64,000 bases of DNA from Pseudoalteromonas sp. P1-25 (GCF_001401805.1 NZ_LKDW01000001.1:248001-312000), one strand, 5' to 3'. Shown: positions 1 to 10,237, numbered from the stretch's first letter. A program made the numbers and translations. Notes: generated from the sequence alone by a model not told the origin.

Positions 1-2018
1 TAACCTTGAATCAGATCGCAGTCTAGCTTAGCAAGTAATTGTTGTTGTGCTGATGTTTCTACGCCTTCAGCGACCACACTTAAGCCTAAACTATGCGACA
101 TTGCAATGGTGGCTTTAACTAAGCTGTAGTCTTCTTTGTTTTCGGTAATACCACAGATAAAGCTGCGATCTATCTTTAATACCTCAAACGGGTATTGCCT
201 TAAATAGCTAAGCGATGAGTAACCTGTGCCAAAGTCATCCATGGATAGTTTAATACCTAGCTTATTAAGTGCATGCAAAGACTCTGTAATATTTGTTTGT
301 ACACTCATTAGCACACCTTCGGTAATTTCAAGCTCAACATCTTTCGCACTCACGCCAGTTTTTTCTAACGTGCTTGCTATAAAACATAGCAGCTCTGAAT
401 CTCTAAACTGGCTTGGTGATAAATTAATAGCCATGCTGTAGTTTTGTTGAGAGCTTGCCTGCCACCGTGTTAAAAATGCTAATGCCTGCTCAATAACAAA
501 CTTGCCAATAGGAATAATTAAACCTGTTTGCTCTGCTAACGGAATAAACTCATCGGGCATAACTTTACCAAGCACATTATTGTCCCAGCGTAATAATGCC
601 TCTGCTCCGATTATTTTATGTGTTTTAGCATTGCATTTAGGTTGAAAATACAATTCAAATTCGTTTTTTTCTAATGCAACATGCATCTGCTCTTCGATTG
701 CTAAACGCCTTTTTATGGCTGTATTCATCTCGTTGGTAAAACAAGCGTAGGTATTTCTGCCAAGTGCTTTTGCTTGGTACATGGCTGTGTCTGCATGGCG
801 CAATAAATCGGAGGCCGTTCCCCCGTTATCTGGGTATAAAGCCACGCCAATACTCAGTGTTAATAATAGCTCGCGACCATCTATTTCAAAGGGATTTCTA
901 AAGCTTTTTAGTAAGCGTGTAACAATCTCATCAACTTGTTTTTTACTCTTCAGATCTGGTTGTAAAATAATGAACTCATCACCTCCTAATCTGCCTACGG
1001 TCGCGTTTTCATTAACTATTTGACTAAGTTTATCCGCAGCGCTAATAAGTAATGAGTCGCCAATTTCATGCCCCAGTGTGTCGTTTACTTTTTTAAAGTC
1101 ATCTAGGTCTATGAAAATAACAGCGGCTAAGGTGTTTTTTTCTTTTGCAGTGTTAATTAGCTGAGTTAGTCGTTTTAAAGAATTAAAACGATTAGGAAGT
1201 AGTGTTAAGCTATCGTAATAGGCTTGTTTGCGTATAAGTTTATTAGACTCATGCTGCTCTGTGATATCACGTATTATCACCATGATTTGATTTGAATGAT
1301 GTAAATAGCTCACCCTTGCCTCGAAATACAACACACCTTTTGGGACTAAAAGTTCATATTCAAAGCATACAATGCCTTTATTTATTAGAAGTTCTTTAAT
1401 ATTTTCTTCAAATATTTTAGCTACGCCTTTGGGTAACACACTAAACATCGACTTATTTAAAAATTGTTCTGGTTGTAAATGAAGGTTACTAAAATCATTA
1501 GCATGATAATCAACTATGGTACCCTCGGGTTTAAGCAAAAAATAAAGGTCAGGGATAGCTTCAAATACTTTTTCAAGCATCTGCTGTTTATCCATGGCTT
1601 GTGCTTGTGCCTGCTTTACCTCGCTCAAATCTATGTCAATGCAGTACATTTGCTTTACACCATGTTGATTTGTAAACATAACATGGCTTGAAAACACTGT
1701 TACATTGCCCCCATTTTGATGAACTAATGTAAGCTCTGCGGCAGGTATCTCTATATCATTTATAAGCCATTCACTATGGGCGGCTATAACTGCATCACGC
1801 ATAGGTGGTGGAATAATTAAATCTTCAAGTTTTTTTCCAGTTGCATACTCTTTTGTGTAGCCATAAAGCAGCTCACTGCCTTTATTCCAGTAAATAACGC
1901 GTCGTTGCTCATCGTATCCTTGAACTGAAATACTGTGTATCGCATCAAATAACTGATGAAGCGGATCGTTCAGTACAAATTGGTGTGACAGTGTTTGAAC
2001 CGTTTTTAATGACTTCAT
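1..2018 (-). CDS. PAS-GGDEF-EAL c-di-GMP signalling protein (3' end beyond window)
   Basis: Long open frame read from ATG at 2018 to the window edge, so the last few residues are missing; the visible end reads LIQGY, a motif near the end of EAL domains. The N-terminal third looks like PAS sensor segments (for example YWNKGSELLYGY near residue 45). A GGDEF motif follows at residues 345-349, preceded by the usual LTxLPNR-type entry. The EAL motif (AEALLRW) is at 473-475 and DDFGTGYSSL at 594 onward. Both signatures look intact, so the protein may make and degrade c-di-GMP, or one domain may be regulatory. No signal peptide or membrane helix is evident, so it is probably a cytoplasmic sensor. 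Family assignment is firm; net activity and input signal cannot be read. Confidence 0.93.
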   Translation of the reverse strand, partial: MKSLKTVQTLSHQFVLNDPLHQLFDAIHSISVQGYDEQRRVIYWNKGSELLYGYTKEYATGKKLEDLIIPPPMRDAVIAAHSEWLINDIEIPAAELTLVHQNGGNVTVFSSHVMFTNQHGVKQMYCIDIDLSEVKQAQAQAMDKQQMLEKVFEAIPDLYFLLKPEGTIVDYHANDFSNLHLQPEQFLNKSMFSVLPKGVAKIFEENIKELLINKGIVCFEYELLVPKGVLYFEARVSYLHHSNQIMVIIRDITEQHESNKLIRKQAYYDSLTLLPNRFNSLKRLTQLINTAKEKNTLAAVIFIDLDDFKKVNDTLGHEIGDSLLISAADKLSQIVNENATVGRLGGDEFIILQPDLKSKKQVDEIVTRLLKSFRNPFEIDGRELLLTLSIGVALYPDNGGTASDLLRHADTAMYQAKALGRNTYACFTNEMNTAIKRRLAIEEQMHVALEKNEFELYFQPKCNAKTHKIIGAEALLRWDNNVLGKVMPDEFIPLAEQTGLIIPIGKFVIEQALAFLTRWQASSQQNYSMAINLSPSQFRDSELLCFIASTLEKTGVSAKDVELEITEGVLMSVQTNITESLHALNKLGIKLSMDDFGTGYSSLSYLRQYPFEVLKIDRSFICGITENKEDYSLVKATIAMSHSLGLSVVAEGVETSAQQQLLAKLDCDLIQG

Positions 2019-2120
2019 TTATACGTTACCTAAAGAACTTATTAACTAAATAATAGGACGTACTTTTTAAATTAACACTTTTAGGTTGGTTTTTAACTGA
2101 TATACCTTTGCATAAGGTAT

Positions 2121-2146
2121 AAAAAAAGGAGCCAAAGCTCCTTTTT
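2121..2146 (-). terminator. Rho-independent terminator of the M61 peptidase gene
   Basis: On the minus strand GGAGC and GCTCC arms enclose a TTTG loop and are followed by a T run, 24 bases past the M61 stop codon. The A run on the other side makes it potentially bidirectional. Confidence 0.8.
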
Positions 2147-2169
2147 AAATGTTATTACAGTTAATTAGC

Positions 2170-3951
2170 TTACATATTAGCTGGGTGCTCTACCCCGACC
2201 CACGCCTTAAATAAGGCGCGTTGAGATAAAGTGGCATTTTTATCAGCAACCACCTTTTTAGGTTTATCATAATCCTGCGATAAAACCAGGGTTGTTGATT
2301 GAAGTGCATCTCGGCGAATAAAATCAATAGTCACCTTTTCACCCGCTTTAAACACCTCTAAGCTCGATTTTAAATCTTTCCCTACATGTTGCTTGTTTAC
2401 AGCCACAATTTTATCGTCAGTAGTTAAACCAGCTTGCCATGCTGCGCCCCCTCTGCGCACATGAGTAAGCGTTAATAATTCACCACTATTTTTTGCAGTG
2501 GCATCAATACTTGCTAGTGGCTTAGCGTTCTCGGGGCGGGTTAGTTTCAAGCCAACTTTGGCCAATAACGCATCAAAATCTATATCAGCTGGGGTGCTTA
2601 CGTTATCGTGCCACCAAGCTGTATAGTCTTCACCTGTGAGCTCTTTTAATATGGTAAGTACATCTTGCTCAGTAAATCCCTGTGGTAACCTGTGCTTATT
2701 GTATAAAGCATTGTGTACTTGGCGGTAGTTAACTTTTGCTTTGGTTGTTTCTAATAAATGTATATCAAGCAACATAGAAAGCAATGAGCCTTCTAAATAT
2801 ATATTGGTGCTGTAATTTCGCGCGTGGTCACCGCCTTGGTTTATCCACTTATCAAAGCTTGTTTCACTGGCACTTTGTACTTCTCGCCCTGGTGTTTGTA
2901 AATGGCGGTTGATGGTTTTACTCATCACTTTAAAAAATTCATCGGTGGTTTCTATGCCAGAGCGCACCAATAAGTGATCTTCAAAGTAGCTAGTGGAACC
3001 TTCCGAAATCCATAATAAATTAGAGTAGTTCATGTTAGTGTAATCATAAGGTACCAACCCTTTAGGACGGTAGGCTTTTACATTCCAGGTATGAATAAAC
3101 TCATGCGCGGCGGTACTTATAAAGCCTAAATAATCTTCGCGACTACCAAACCGATCTCTTGGGCGCTGTATAATGGTTGAGTTTAAATGCTCAGTTGCTC
3201 CGCCGGCACCTGATGTAGCATGGACCATAAATACATAACGCTCATACGGGTAGCTATTCCAAATAACATTACCTGTGGTCACCAATTTTTTTAAATCAGT
3301 CAGCATTAGTTGCTCATCGTAGTTGCCCTCGCCCCATATTACTAGCTCGTATTGGCGACCATCTACTTCAAATTTATGAAGTTTGTTAATTCCTGTTTCT
3401 ATTGGTGAGTCTACCAGTACATCGTAATCTGCGGCTTTAAAACTGTGTTTATTACTACCATTTTCCATACCAGATACAGAGCGCCACGCTTTAGGCACCT
3501 TTAAATCTACGGTAACAGGTTCTTGGCGAAACGATTCACTAAACATGAAAAAGCCAGATGCATCAATGAAGGCATGGCTATCGTCTATGTGGCGTGCACG
3601 TTTACCTAACTCGTTTGCATATACTTGATAATCAATATTCACCTGTGTTGGCTCAACTAAGTGCACACGCCATGTGCTGTGGTTAATTTTTTCCCATTTT
3701 AATGCATTGCCATTGTCGTCTGTGGCCGCAAAATAACGTACCCCATTAGCTAAATTTAATATTTCGTAGCGCCCAGTGCGCCATGCAGGCAATTTAACAT
3801 CGATATGCGATTGCGCCGATTTTGGAAATTCTACACTCACATTGCCTAAATGGTGTTGAGGCTGTGTAATACTTAATGAGTAGTTAACATCAGCTAACGC
3901 AGGGGCAGCACAACAGGCCGCTAACATAGACAGGACAAAACGCTTTTTCAT
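2170..3951 (-). CDS. M61 family metallopeptidase (glycyl aminopeptidase-like) with PDZ domain
   Basis: Exported zinc peptidase of family M61, whose members release N-terminal Gly or Ala residues from peptides. A typical signal peptide (hydrophobic core ending in APALA) spans residues 1-20. The N-terminal beta domain is followed by the catalytic domain with zinc motif HEFIH at 283-287 and the downstream WISEGSTSYFEDH segment carrying the third zinc ligand. A PDZ-like domain (GGAAWQAGLTTDDKIV) lies around residues 490-550. The length, 593 residues, is normal. It is a single gene divergent from the following diguanylate cyclase gene. It is likely periplasmic. The exact substrate is not readable. 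Confidence 0.92.
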   Translation of the reverse strand: MKKRFVLSMLAACCAAPALADVNYSLSITQPQHHLGNVSVEFPKSAQSHIDVKLPAWRTGRYEILNLANGVRYFAATDDNGNALKWEKINHSTWRVHLVEPTQVNIDYQVYANELGKRARHIDDSHAFIDASGFFMFSESFRQEPVTVDLKVPKAWRSVSGMENGSNKHSFKAADYDVLVDSPIETGINKLHKFEVDGRQYELVIWGEGNYDEQLMLTDLKKLVTTGNVIWNSYPYERYVFMVHATSGAGGATEHLNSTIIQRPRDRFGSREDYLGFISTAAHEFIHTWNVKAYRPKGLVPYDYTNMNYSNLLWISEGSTSYFEDHLLVRSGIETTDEFFKVMSKTINRHLQTPGREVQSASETSFDKWINQGGDHARNYSTNIYLEGSLLSMLLDIHLLETTKAKVNYRQVHNALYNKHRLPQGFTEQDVLTILKELTGEDYTAWWHDNVSTPADIDFDALLAKVGLKLTRPENAKPLASIDATAKNSGELLTLTHVRRGGAAWQAGLTTDDKIVAVNKQHVGKDLKSSLEVFKAGEKVTIDFIRRDALQSTTLVLSQDYDKPKKVVADKNATLSQRALFKAWVGVEHPANM

Positions 3952-4154
3952 AATGACTCAAAGTTACTTATTATTTGAAATAAGCCTAACAAGGCATAAA
4001 TTAAAAGTGAATTAAAAACGATAAACAACCTAATAGCTCAGTTTACATGCAGGGTCTAAGTAAAAATGCTAAGTTTTTAATTAGATAACTACACTTAATA
4101 TGATTTTGTTGTAAACTGAAGGTAATGTAATTAATACGATGGCGGTATGCTTAG

Positions 4155-5690
4155 GTGTCTGAAAACTCTAACGCTGTAGATAAAAAGTTAAAGCAAGCAA
4201 TTGAAGCAAGGATAGCCATTGAAAATGCGCGTAAGCTCCAAGTTGATACTTTATCAAATCTAACTGCAAAGCTGTCTTTAAGCTGCAAAGGGCTTGATAT
4301 TGAGCTTGATAATAAACTCGCTAAATTTAGAAATTCGCTAAATAAAGGTGTTGGGTTTGAAGTATTATCGCCTTTAATAGATGACATATTATTGTTATTA
4401 CAAAACCAAGAAACGTTACAAGCTGCCCATCAACGAGAGCTGTTTTCGAGCGTACAAACAGCCGGTAAGCTTTTACAAAAAACCAAAGGCTTGCCAGACG
4501 ATACCCGTCGCACCTTAAGACATTTGCTCGACCACGAAATTAATAATGTACAGTCTACGCACGATTACATTCCGATTTTAAATCAGCTAATAAACTTTTA
4601 TCATCATGCTTTACAGAGCAAGCTATCAGCCACGGATGAAACAAGCGTTAATGCCTCTCCTCGTATGGCTAAAAAGTTATTAGAGCTTGCAAATGAGCTG
4701 GTATTAGAGGATGAATCGACAGAGCAAATTAAACAAATAAAAAATGCGATTACCGAAAACGATAATGTAGAAGCGCTGTTGCAAGCCGCTTTAAATATAA
4801 TTAGCGTTGTGGTTAAAAATATTAGTAAAGAGCGCCAATCGGCTCAAAGCTTTTTAGTCTCGCTTAATCAAACCTTAGAAGAGTTGCACTCATCTATTGT
4901 ATCTACCAGCCAACACTCTAAATCAATGGGTGAAGAGTTCGATACGCTCAACAAACGTATTGAAGGGAAAATAAAGCACCTAAACGAGCAAACCCAATCG
5001 GCTACGTCTATTTCCTCATTAAAAGAATTAGTAGACAACGAGCTAAGATCGCTCAGTAAAGACTTTATTGCTAAAGAGCAGCTAGAAAGAAAAGACCGCG
5101 AAACACTGATTGCCAGTTTTGATGAAATAAACGATCGAATTGGTAGCTTAGAAGGCAAACTAACTAAATATAAAAAACGCCTAAACGAGCAACGCTTTAA
5201 AAGTTTACTCGATAGCCTTACAAAACTTCCAAATAGAGCAGCCTTTGATGAGCGTTACAACCATGAGCTTCACTTATTTAATGTGCAGGCTTCGGATGTT
5301 ACCCTAGTGGTTATTGATGTTGATCACTTTAAGTCAATTAATGACAGGTTTGGGCATACTGCAGGCGATATAACATTGCAAGTTATTGCAAAAGCGCTAC
5401 AAAAATCAGTCCGCCAGTCAGATTTTATAGCCCGCTACGGCGGAGAAGAATTTGTTTTACTTATGCCTGGGCTTTCGTTGTCGCATGCAGCACAACCACT
5501 AGAAAAGCTAAGAAAAGTGATTAAAAATATTCCTTTTAAATTTAGAGAAAAAGAAATAGAAATCACTATTTCGTTAGGTGCTACACAATTTAAAAAAGGC
5601 GATACACCGCTCAAAGCATTTGACAGAGCAGATGACGCCCTCTATGAAGCAAAAAAAACGGGTCGGGATCGCCTTTGTATGAGTAAATAA
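4155..5690 (+). CDS. Diguanylate cyclase (GGDEF) with long coiled-coil N-terminus
   Basis: Makes c-di-GMP from two GTP. The C-terminal GGDEF domain (about residues 345-511) has the active-site signature GGEEF at 429-433. An RxxD inhibitory site (RQSD, 420-423) stands exactly five residues before it, the spacing seen in product-inhibited cyclases such as PleD. The first 340 residues are mostly charged helix with several coiled-coil-like stretches and no membrane segment, so the enzyme is cytoplasmic and probably dimerises through this part. I chose the GTG at 4155 because the frame has no better upstream ATG; the ribosome site is weak. Its input signal is unknown. Confidence 0.9.
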   Translation: MSENSNAVDKKLKQAIEARIAIENARKLQVDTLSNLTAKLSLSCKGLDIELDNKLAKFRNSLNKGVGFEVLSPLIDDILLLLQNQETLQAAHQRELFSSVQTAGKLLQKTKGLPDDTRRTLRHLLDHEINNVQSTHDYIPILNQLINFYHHALQSKLSATDETSVNASPRMAKKLLELANELVLEDESTEQIKQIKNAITENDNVEALLQAALNIISVVVKNISKERQSAQSFLVSLNQTLEELHSSIVSTSQHSKSMGEEFDTLNKRIEGKIKHLNEQTQSATSISSLKELVDNELRSLSKDFIAKEQLERKDRETLIASFDEINDRIGSLEGKLTKYKKRLNEQRFKSLLDSLTKLPNRAAFDERYNHELHLFNVQASDVTLVVIDVDHFKSINDRFGHTAGDITLQVIAKALQKSVRQSDFIARYGGEEFVLLMPGLSLSHAAQPLEKLRKVIKNIPFKFREKEIEITISLGATQFKKGDTPLKAFDRADDALYEAKKTGRDRLCMSK

Positions 5691-5769
5691 TGTCATAATT
5701 CTCAATTAGTTTGAGTGCTAAAGTAAATGACATGCAGTTTTTACATTTTAAGCAACAAGGAGAATGCCG

Positions 5770-7113
5770 ATGTTAATACAGTTAAACCCGACTGGGGTTT
5801 TAGATTTACTGTCACAATTGGAAGTTGATTTATTAGAGCAATCTTCAGCCAGTGAACGTTATCGACTTTTTAGAAACTGTGCCTTAGCCGTCCTAAACGT
5901 AGGCAGCCACACAGATGCTAGTAATGAAATTTACGACAAATACCAAGACTTTGATATACGCCTAGTCAGTCGCGAACGTGGCATTAAAATTGAGTTAGAA
6001 AATCCTCCCGAAACCGCCTTTGTTGATGGTGAAATAATTACCGGTATTCACGAGCATATTTTTTCGGTGATCCGCGATATTTTATTTATTTGCCAAAAAT
6101 ACGAAAAAGATCTTAAACAGCAAAAAGCCATTACCCACATGGTATTTGATATGCTTAGAAACGCCGGCGCACTGCGTGTTAACAGTGAACCAAATATGAT
6201 TGTATGTTGGGGCGGACATTCAATTAACGAAATAGAATATAAATACACTAAGCAAGTAGGTTACGAGCTTGGTTTACGTGGTTTAAATATATGCACTGGC
6301 TGCGGCCCAGGTGCGATGAAAGGCCCGATGAAAGGTGCCACTATTGGGCATGCTAAACAGCGCATTAGCGAAAACCGTTATCTTGGTTTAACTGAGCCCA
6401 GTATCATTGCCGCAGAGCCGCCAAACCCTATTGTAAATGAGCTGGTAATTTTACCCGACATTGAGAAGCGCCTTGAAGCATTTATTAGAACGGCGCACGC
6501 AATTATTATATTTCCTGGTGGTGCAGGTACTGCAGAAGAGTTACTTTATTTATTAGGTATTTTGCTGCACCCAGATAACGAAAAACAGTGTTTGCCTGTT
6601 ATTTTAACTGGCCCTAAAGAAAGCGAAGCGTACTTTAGCGAGTTATGTAAGTTTGTAGAGCTAACATTAGGCAAAGAAGCCCTTGATAAGTTTGAGGTGA
6701 TCATTGATGATCCTGCTTTAGTAGGGCAAAAATTAAAATCTGCTATGGCAAGTGTGCGTAATTACCGTAAAAGCCAAGGAGATGCCTACTACTTTAACTG
6801 GACACTTAAAATCGATAACGACTTTCAGCAACCTTTTGCACCTACGCACGAAAACATGGCCAGTTTAGATTTACACCTAGAACAGCCTAAGCAACATTTA
6901 GCGGCTAACCTACGTAGAGCGTTTTCAGGTATTGTTGCTGGCAATGTAAAAGATGAGGGCCTACGCGCCATAAAAGCACACGGACCCTATGTGTTAAGCG
7001 GTGAGCCTGAGTTAATGAAAGATATGGATAAACTATTACAGGCATTTGTAGACCAAGGTCGTATGAAGTTACCCGGTAGTAAGTACGTCCCTTGTTATGA
7101 AATAAAAGCATGA
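5770..7113 (+). CDS. ppnN: PpnN (YgdH) nucleotide 5'-monophosphate nucleosidase
   Basis: Cleaves purine and pyrimidine nucleoside monophosphates to base and ribose 5-phosphate; the E. coli enzyme is a (p)ppGpp target. The sequence follows E. coli PpnN along its length, including [11 protein letters not shown] near the start, [12 protein letters not shown], the LOG-type [16 protein letters not shown] loop and [14 protein letters not shown]. Two ATGs compete. The one at 5764 lies only 1 base after the AAGGAG (5757-5762), while the one at 5770 has the usual 7-base spacing and gives the E. coli-like N-terminus, so I prefer 5770. The gene is followed after 10 bases by xni, also a neighbour of ppnN in many gammaproteobacteria. 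Confidence 0.95.
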   Translation: MLIQLNPTGVLDLLSQLEVDLLEQSSASERYRLFRNCALAVLNVGSHTDASNEIYDKYQDFDIRLVSRERGIKIELENPPETAFVDGEIITGIHEHIFSVIRDILFICQKYEKDLKQQKAITHMVFDMLRNAGALRVNSEPNMIVCWGGHSINEIEYKYTKQVGYELGLRGLNICTGCGPGAMKGPMKGATIGHAKQRISENRYLGLTEPSIIAAEPPNPIVNELVILPDIEKRLEAFIRTAHAIIIFPGGAGTAEELLYLLGILLHPDNEKQCLPVILTGPKESEAYFSELCKFVELTLGKEALDKFEVIIDDPALVGQKLKSAMASVRNYRKSQGDAYYFNWTLKIDNDFQQPFAPTHENMASLDLHLEQPKQHLAANLRRAFSGIVAGNVKDEGLRAIKAHGPYVLSGEPELMKDMDKLLQAFVDQGRMKLPGSKYVPCYEIKA

Positions 7114-7123
7114 GTTTGACTAT

Positions 7124-7897
7124 TTGAAACCCCATTTACTTTTAATTGATGCGCTTAATTTAATTAGGCGCATTTACGCAGTTGACGCCAACCAAACACA
7201 CCATAGTGAAGAGCACATGCTAAAGGCCAGTTGTGCCCGCGTTGCACACGCGTGCAAAAAGCTTTTACAGTCAACAAATGCCACTCACGCTATCGCTGTT
7301 TTTGATGGAGATAAAAGCTGGCGCTATCACTTTTATAAGCAATATAAACACTCTAGAGCCCCCATGCCCGACACGCTCAAAAATGCCCTGCACAATTTTA
7401 AACAAGCTATAGAGCAAACGGGTATCGTTGTATTTGAACCGATTAACGATGAAGCTGACGATATCATAGCCACCTTAGCCTACAAAGCTGCTAAAAATAA
7501 GATAAACAGTACTATTGTTTCTACAGATAAGGGATTTTTACCCTTTTTGAACGACTATATTTGTGTGTACGATTATTTTAAAAAATGCTACCTAGATAAC
7601 AACAGCATCGAGCAGCGTTTTGGCATTGAGCAAAGTAAGCTAATTGATTTTTGGGCCTTAGCTGGCGATAAAACTAACGATGTACCTGGCGTTAAGGGCA
7701 TAGGGACTAAATCGGCTCAACTTATTGTAAATACCTACGAAAATATAGATAAGGCCATAGAAGACGACGCCCTATCAAGCAGTATTCAAAAAAAGTTAGT
7801 TGAGCAAAAAGACATGTATGTTATTTCTAAGCAATTAGTCACTTTACGTACAGATATACAGCTAGGCTTTAGTTTAAAGCAGCTAAGGTTACATTAG
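7124..7897 (+). CDS. xni: Xni / exonuclease IX-like flap endonuclease-family protein
   Basis: Relative of the 5'-3' exonuclease domain of DNA polymerase I. It starts with HLLLIDALNLIRRIYAV and has the NDEADDIIATLA motif and the helix-hairpin-helix region around GDKTNDVPGVKGIGTKSA. E. coli Xni keeps only part of the metal-binding acidic cluster of this superfamily and acts as a structure-specific nuclease of uncertain role; the same caution applies here. The start is TTG at 7124, supported by alignment with the known N-terminus. It follows ppnN by 10 bases and is probably co-transcribed with it. Confidence 0.93.
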   Translation: MKPHLLLIDALNLIRRIYAVDANQTHHSEEHMLKASCARVAHACKKLLQSTNATHAIAVFDGDKSWRYHFYKQYKHSRAPMPDTLKNALHNFKQAIEQTGIVVFEPINDEADDIIATLAYKAAKNKINSTIVSTDKGFLPFLNDYICVYDYFKKCYLDNNSIEQRFGIEQSKLIDFWALAGDKTNDVPGVKGIGTKSAQLIVNTYENIDKAIEDDALSSSIQKKLVEQKDMYVISKQLVTLRTDIQLGFSLKQLRLH

Positions 7898-7966
7898 TCG
7901 CATGTTGATAGCACTGTTTACGCTCACAATTTATACTCTCAATATTGTTGCGAGCATGAGTGAAAA

Positions 7967-8353
7967 ATGATTAAAAAGTTTATAAGGTACTTAATATTAG
8001 GGCTAGGATTATACGCGCTCATTGCGACTTTAGTGATCACCTTTTATAAAGATGACCCGCAAGCAATGATTTGGCAAGACCGTGAGGCCTTTAATGAACG
8101 CTACATCAAAAAGCTCTCAATTGATGAGGCAGTTACGTTAAACAGTGTACTCGATTATTTAGGCAGCCCGGATTTAACCTATGCCAAGCGCAATAAAGAC
8201 CAAGTATGGCAGATTGTTTTTTACCGTACTCAGCACCAAACTTCAGATGGCATAACCACAATGGATGAATGCACCGGCTTATTATTTAAAAATGGTGAGT
8301 TATTTTTATGGGGCCCCAGCGCCTATACAACTTACCAGGAAAAGATCAGGTGA
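7967..8353 (+). CDS. DUF3192 family small membrane-anchored protein
   Basis: 128 residues with one N-terminal hydrophobic helix (residues 5-27) that would anchor it in the inner membrane or act as an uncleaved signal. A conserved body follows, with WQDREAFNERYI, a region resembling the BamE/SmpA fold (SIDEAVTLNSVLDYLGSPD, an LG-P turn) and the ending DECTGLLFKNGEL. These are features I associate with DUF3192 proteins of Shewanella and Vibrio. Function is unknown. The next gene begins 6 bases after the stop, so the two are probably translated from one mRNA. Confidence 0.8.
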   Translation: MIKKFIRYLILGLGLYALIATLVITFYKDDPQAMIWQDREAFNERYIKKLSIDEAVTLNSVLDYLGSPDLTYAKRNKDQVWQIVFYRTQHQTSDGITTMDECTGLLFKNGELFLWGPSAYTTYQEKIR

Positions 8354-8359
8354 TGGCCA

Positions 8360-10048
8360 ATGGATGAGCCTATTTCAAAACAGTTAGTGCGGTTACTGCA
8401 TAACACACAGCAAATACTGACAATTTATAATGACAAAACGCAGTGGCAACATCTTTATCCGCTTGTTGCGCAAACAGCCCAGCACTATCGTGTTTTATAT
8501 CAGCAACATCCGCATGCGTTACAAGCGCGTTTGAGTTTGTACACCAGTCACTACGACTTTGCTACAAACCTCGTTATTAACCAATGTGTTATTAGCACAG
8601 CGCTGTGCGCTAGCCAACAGTTTGATGACGAGCTAACCGAGCTTTATGTTGGCGTTGCTTTAGTAGAGCATTGCTGTGTTGTAGCACAGCATAATAAAAT
8701 TTCGCAGCAGCAAATGCTTACACTCAGCGATAAAAAAATATGGCGTTTTCGCCATCAGCTAGCAGCAAAAATGCTGCTCAGTGGGCAGCACCCTACTCAA
8801 AATAGCGTGCGTATGTTGGCTAAATTAAATAAATATAAACAAGCTTTATTGAGCAGCAGCGACATCATGCTATACGACAATGCCATAACCTTGTGTGCAT
8901 TAAGTAATATTATAGCGATGAACATCACTTATACACCCAAAAAGAATCCATTAAATTTTTATAAAGCGCTGGGTGAATTATATGTCAAAACAACTAACCC
9001 ATTTGCGCAAAGGTTAGTTAAAGATTTAATAGCGCATATAGGCCCACACCTCCCAGGCAGTAAAATTGTTTACAGCGACCAAGCAATGGTTTATCTCGCA
9101 AGTGATGAGACTAATAAACATATACTTATTAATGCCAATAATGAGAAAAAACTAGCATGGTACAAGGTTAAAGCCTCACTTAAAGATCAGCCACTGCAAT
9201 GGCTATGTACTGATAAGCGGGTATTATTTTTAGCCTGGAACAATGAGCACTTGGTACGTAAAGCCCCGGCGCAAATAAGTTCTAAGGCCGAATTAATCGC
9301 ATTAGTGAGCCATATAAAAGTAGCGCATGAATACAGTTTTAAAGGCTTAGATAAGTTACTGGCCCCTTTTAATGAAATAACACAAAAGCTCTGCCAAGCA
9401 GTCAGACCCTATAACAACCAGCACCAAGCCGCCAAAGATTTACGCCATAGCTTGTCGATGGTCGGGTACGATAATGCACCGGCGATTATTCAGCGGGTTA
9501 TATTTGAGCAGCTAGTTGATACATCGCACCATCCGCACAAACACATTGTACTGAATAAGCTTAACAGCTTTATTCGTATTTTAGCTTTAATGGTAAGTAA
9601 TAACCCTAAACAGCAATTTGAACAAATAGCTTTGCCTATTTATGGTTACGTGCACTACTTATTAACCCATTGTAGTGCGCAGCTCTGTGCAAAAGTATGT
9701 ATAAATAGTGCGCCTAACCAAACCTATAGTGCACCCTTAGCCGCCTTTTTTGGGGTTGAAACGTTTAATAATGAGCATTTAAATACTGAATTAGCACAGC
9801 TACTGAGTGATAACCCATGGACTAAGCCACTGCTCGATGCTGAGCAACACCCCAAAAAAGAGCTAAATGAGCAGCACAAATTATGGATTAGTTTAAAGGT
9901 TGTGGCGCAAAGTGTTTTCAAACCCGCCTTACCCTTGACCCCTTGGCAAAAACACACTTTAAATGCGCAATTAAAAGCACAAGGATTTAAATCTAAGGGT
10001 GACTTTTTTGCGCAACTGCAAGGCTTATCGCTGTATAACAGCATTTAA
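8360..10048 (+). CDS. Unknown protein with degenerate HD-GYP-like region
   Basis: 562 residues, soluble, no signal peptide. I do not recognise the whole protein. Residues about 75-240 match the layout of HD-GYP phosphodiesterase domains without their metal ligands. A helical segment around ELYVGVALVEHC sits where the HD pair would be. A NAITLCALSNIIAMN stretch sits where the IIxxADxYDALT helix would be, then KNPLNFYKALGELY, NPFAQRLVKDLIAHIG and a PGS turn, like the end of HD-GYP domains. The C-terminal half (HHPHKHIVLN, an eight-helix-like region, no known motif) is unassigned. It follows the DUF3192 gene by 6 bases. The domain reading is inference from pattern, not alignment. Confidence 0.6.
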   Translation: MDEPISKQLVRLLHNTQQILTIYNDKTQWQHLYPLVAQTAQHYRVLYQQHPHALQARLSLYTSHYDFATNLVINQCVISTALCASQQFDDELTELYVGVALVEHCCVVAQHNKISQQQMLTLSDKKIWRFRHQLAAKMLLSGQHPTQNSVRMLAKLNKYKQALLSSSDIMLYDNAITLCALSNIIAMNITYTPKKNPLNFYKALGELYVKTTNPFAQRLVKDLIAHIGPHLPGSKIVYSDQAMVYLASDETNKHILINANNEKKLAWYKVKASLKDQPLQWLCTDKRVLFLAWNNEHLVRKAPAQISSKAELIALVSHIKVAHEYSFKGLDKLLAPFNEITQKLCQAVRPYNNQHQAAKDLRHSLSMVGYDNAPAIIQRVIFEQLVDTSHHPHKHIVLNKLNSFIRILALMVSNNPKQQFEQIALPIYGYVHYLLTHCSAQLCAKVCINSAPNQTYSAPLAAFFGVETFNNEHLNTELAQLLSDNPWTKPLLDAEQHPKKELNEQHKLWISLKVVAQSVFKPALPLTPWQKHTLNAQLKAQGFKSKGDFFAQLQGLSLYNSI

Positions 10049-10061
10049 GTCACTTATGCTC

Positions 10062-10095
10062 ACTATAAACAGAGGTTATACCCTGTATTTATAGT
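10062..10095. repeat. Long inverted repeat upstream of isocitrate dehydrogenase gene
   Basis: Arms ACTATAAACAG (10062-10072) and CTG-TA-TTTATAGT (10083-10095) pair except for a TA bulge and enclose a 10-base loop. There is no following T run, so it is not a standard terminator. It sits 14 bases after the previous stop and 143 bases before the isocitrate dehydrogenase start. It may be a 3'-end hairpin of the upstream mRNA or a protein-binding palindrome. Confidence 0.55.
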
Positions 10096-10237
10096 ATAAA
10101 CTGGCAAAATGGGCAATAAGTTGGTATAAATGCGCCCTCAAAATTTATCCACATACGTCACATAAATGACCTAACAAGCAGTTACTATTTTCAGTAATAA
10201 TTTATGTGCGTTTTTTATTCTTTTAAAGGAAAAGTCA

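Noticed and set aside
4151-4387. 78-codon frame on the minus strand inside the diguanylate cyclase gene
   Set aside because: Low-complexity Ser/Leu sequence antisense to a clear coding region, with no ribosome site.
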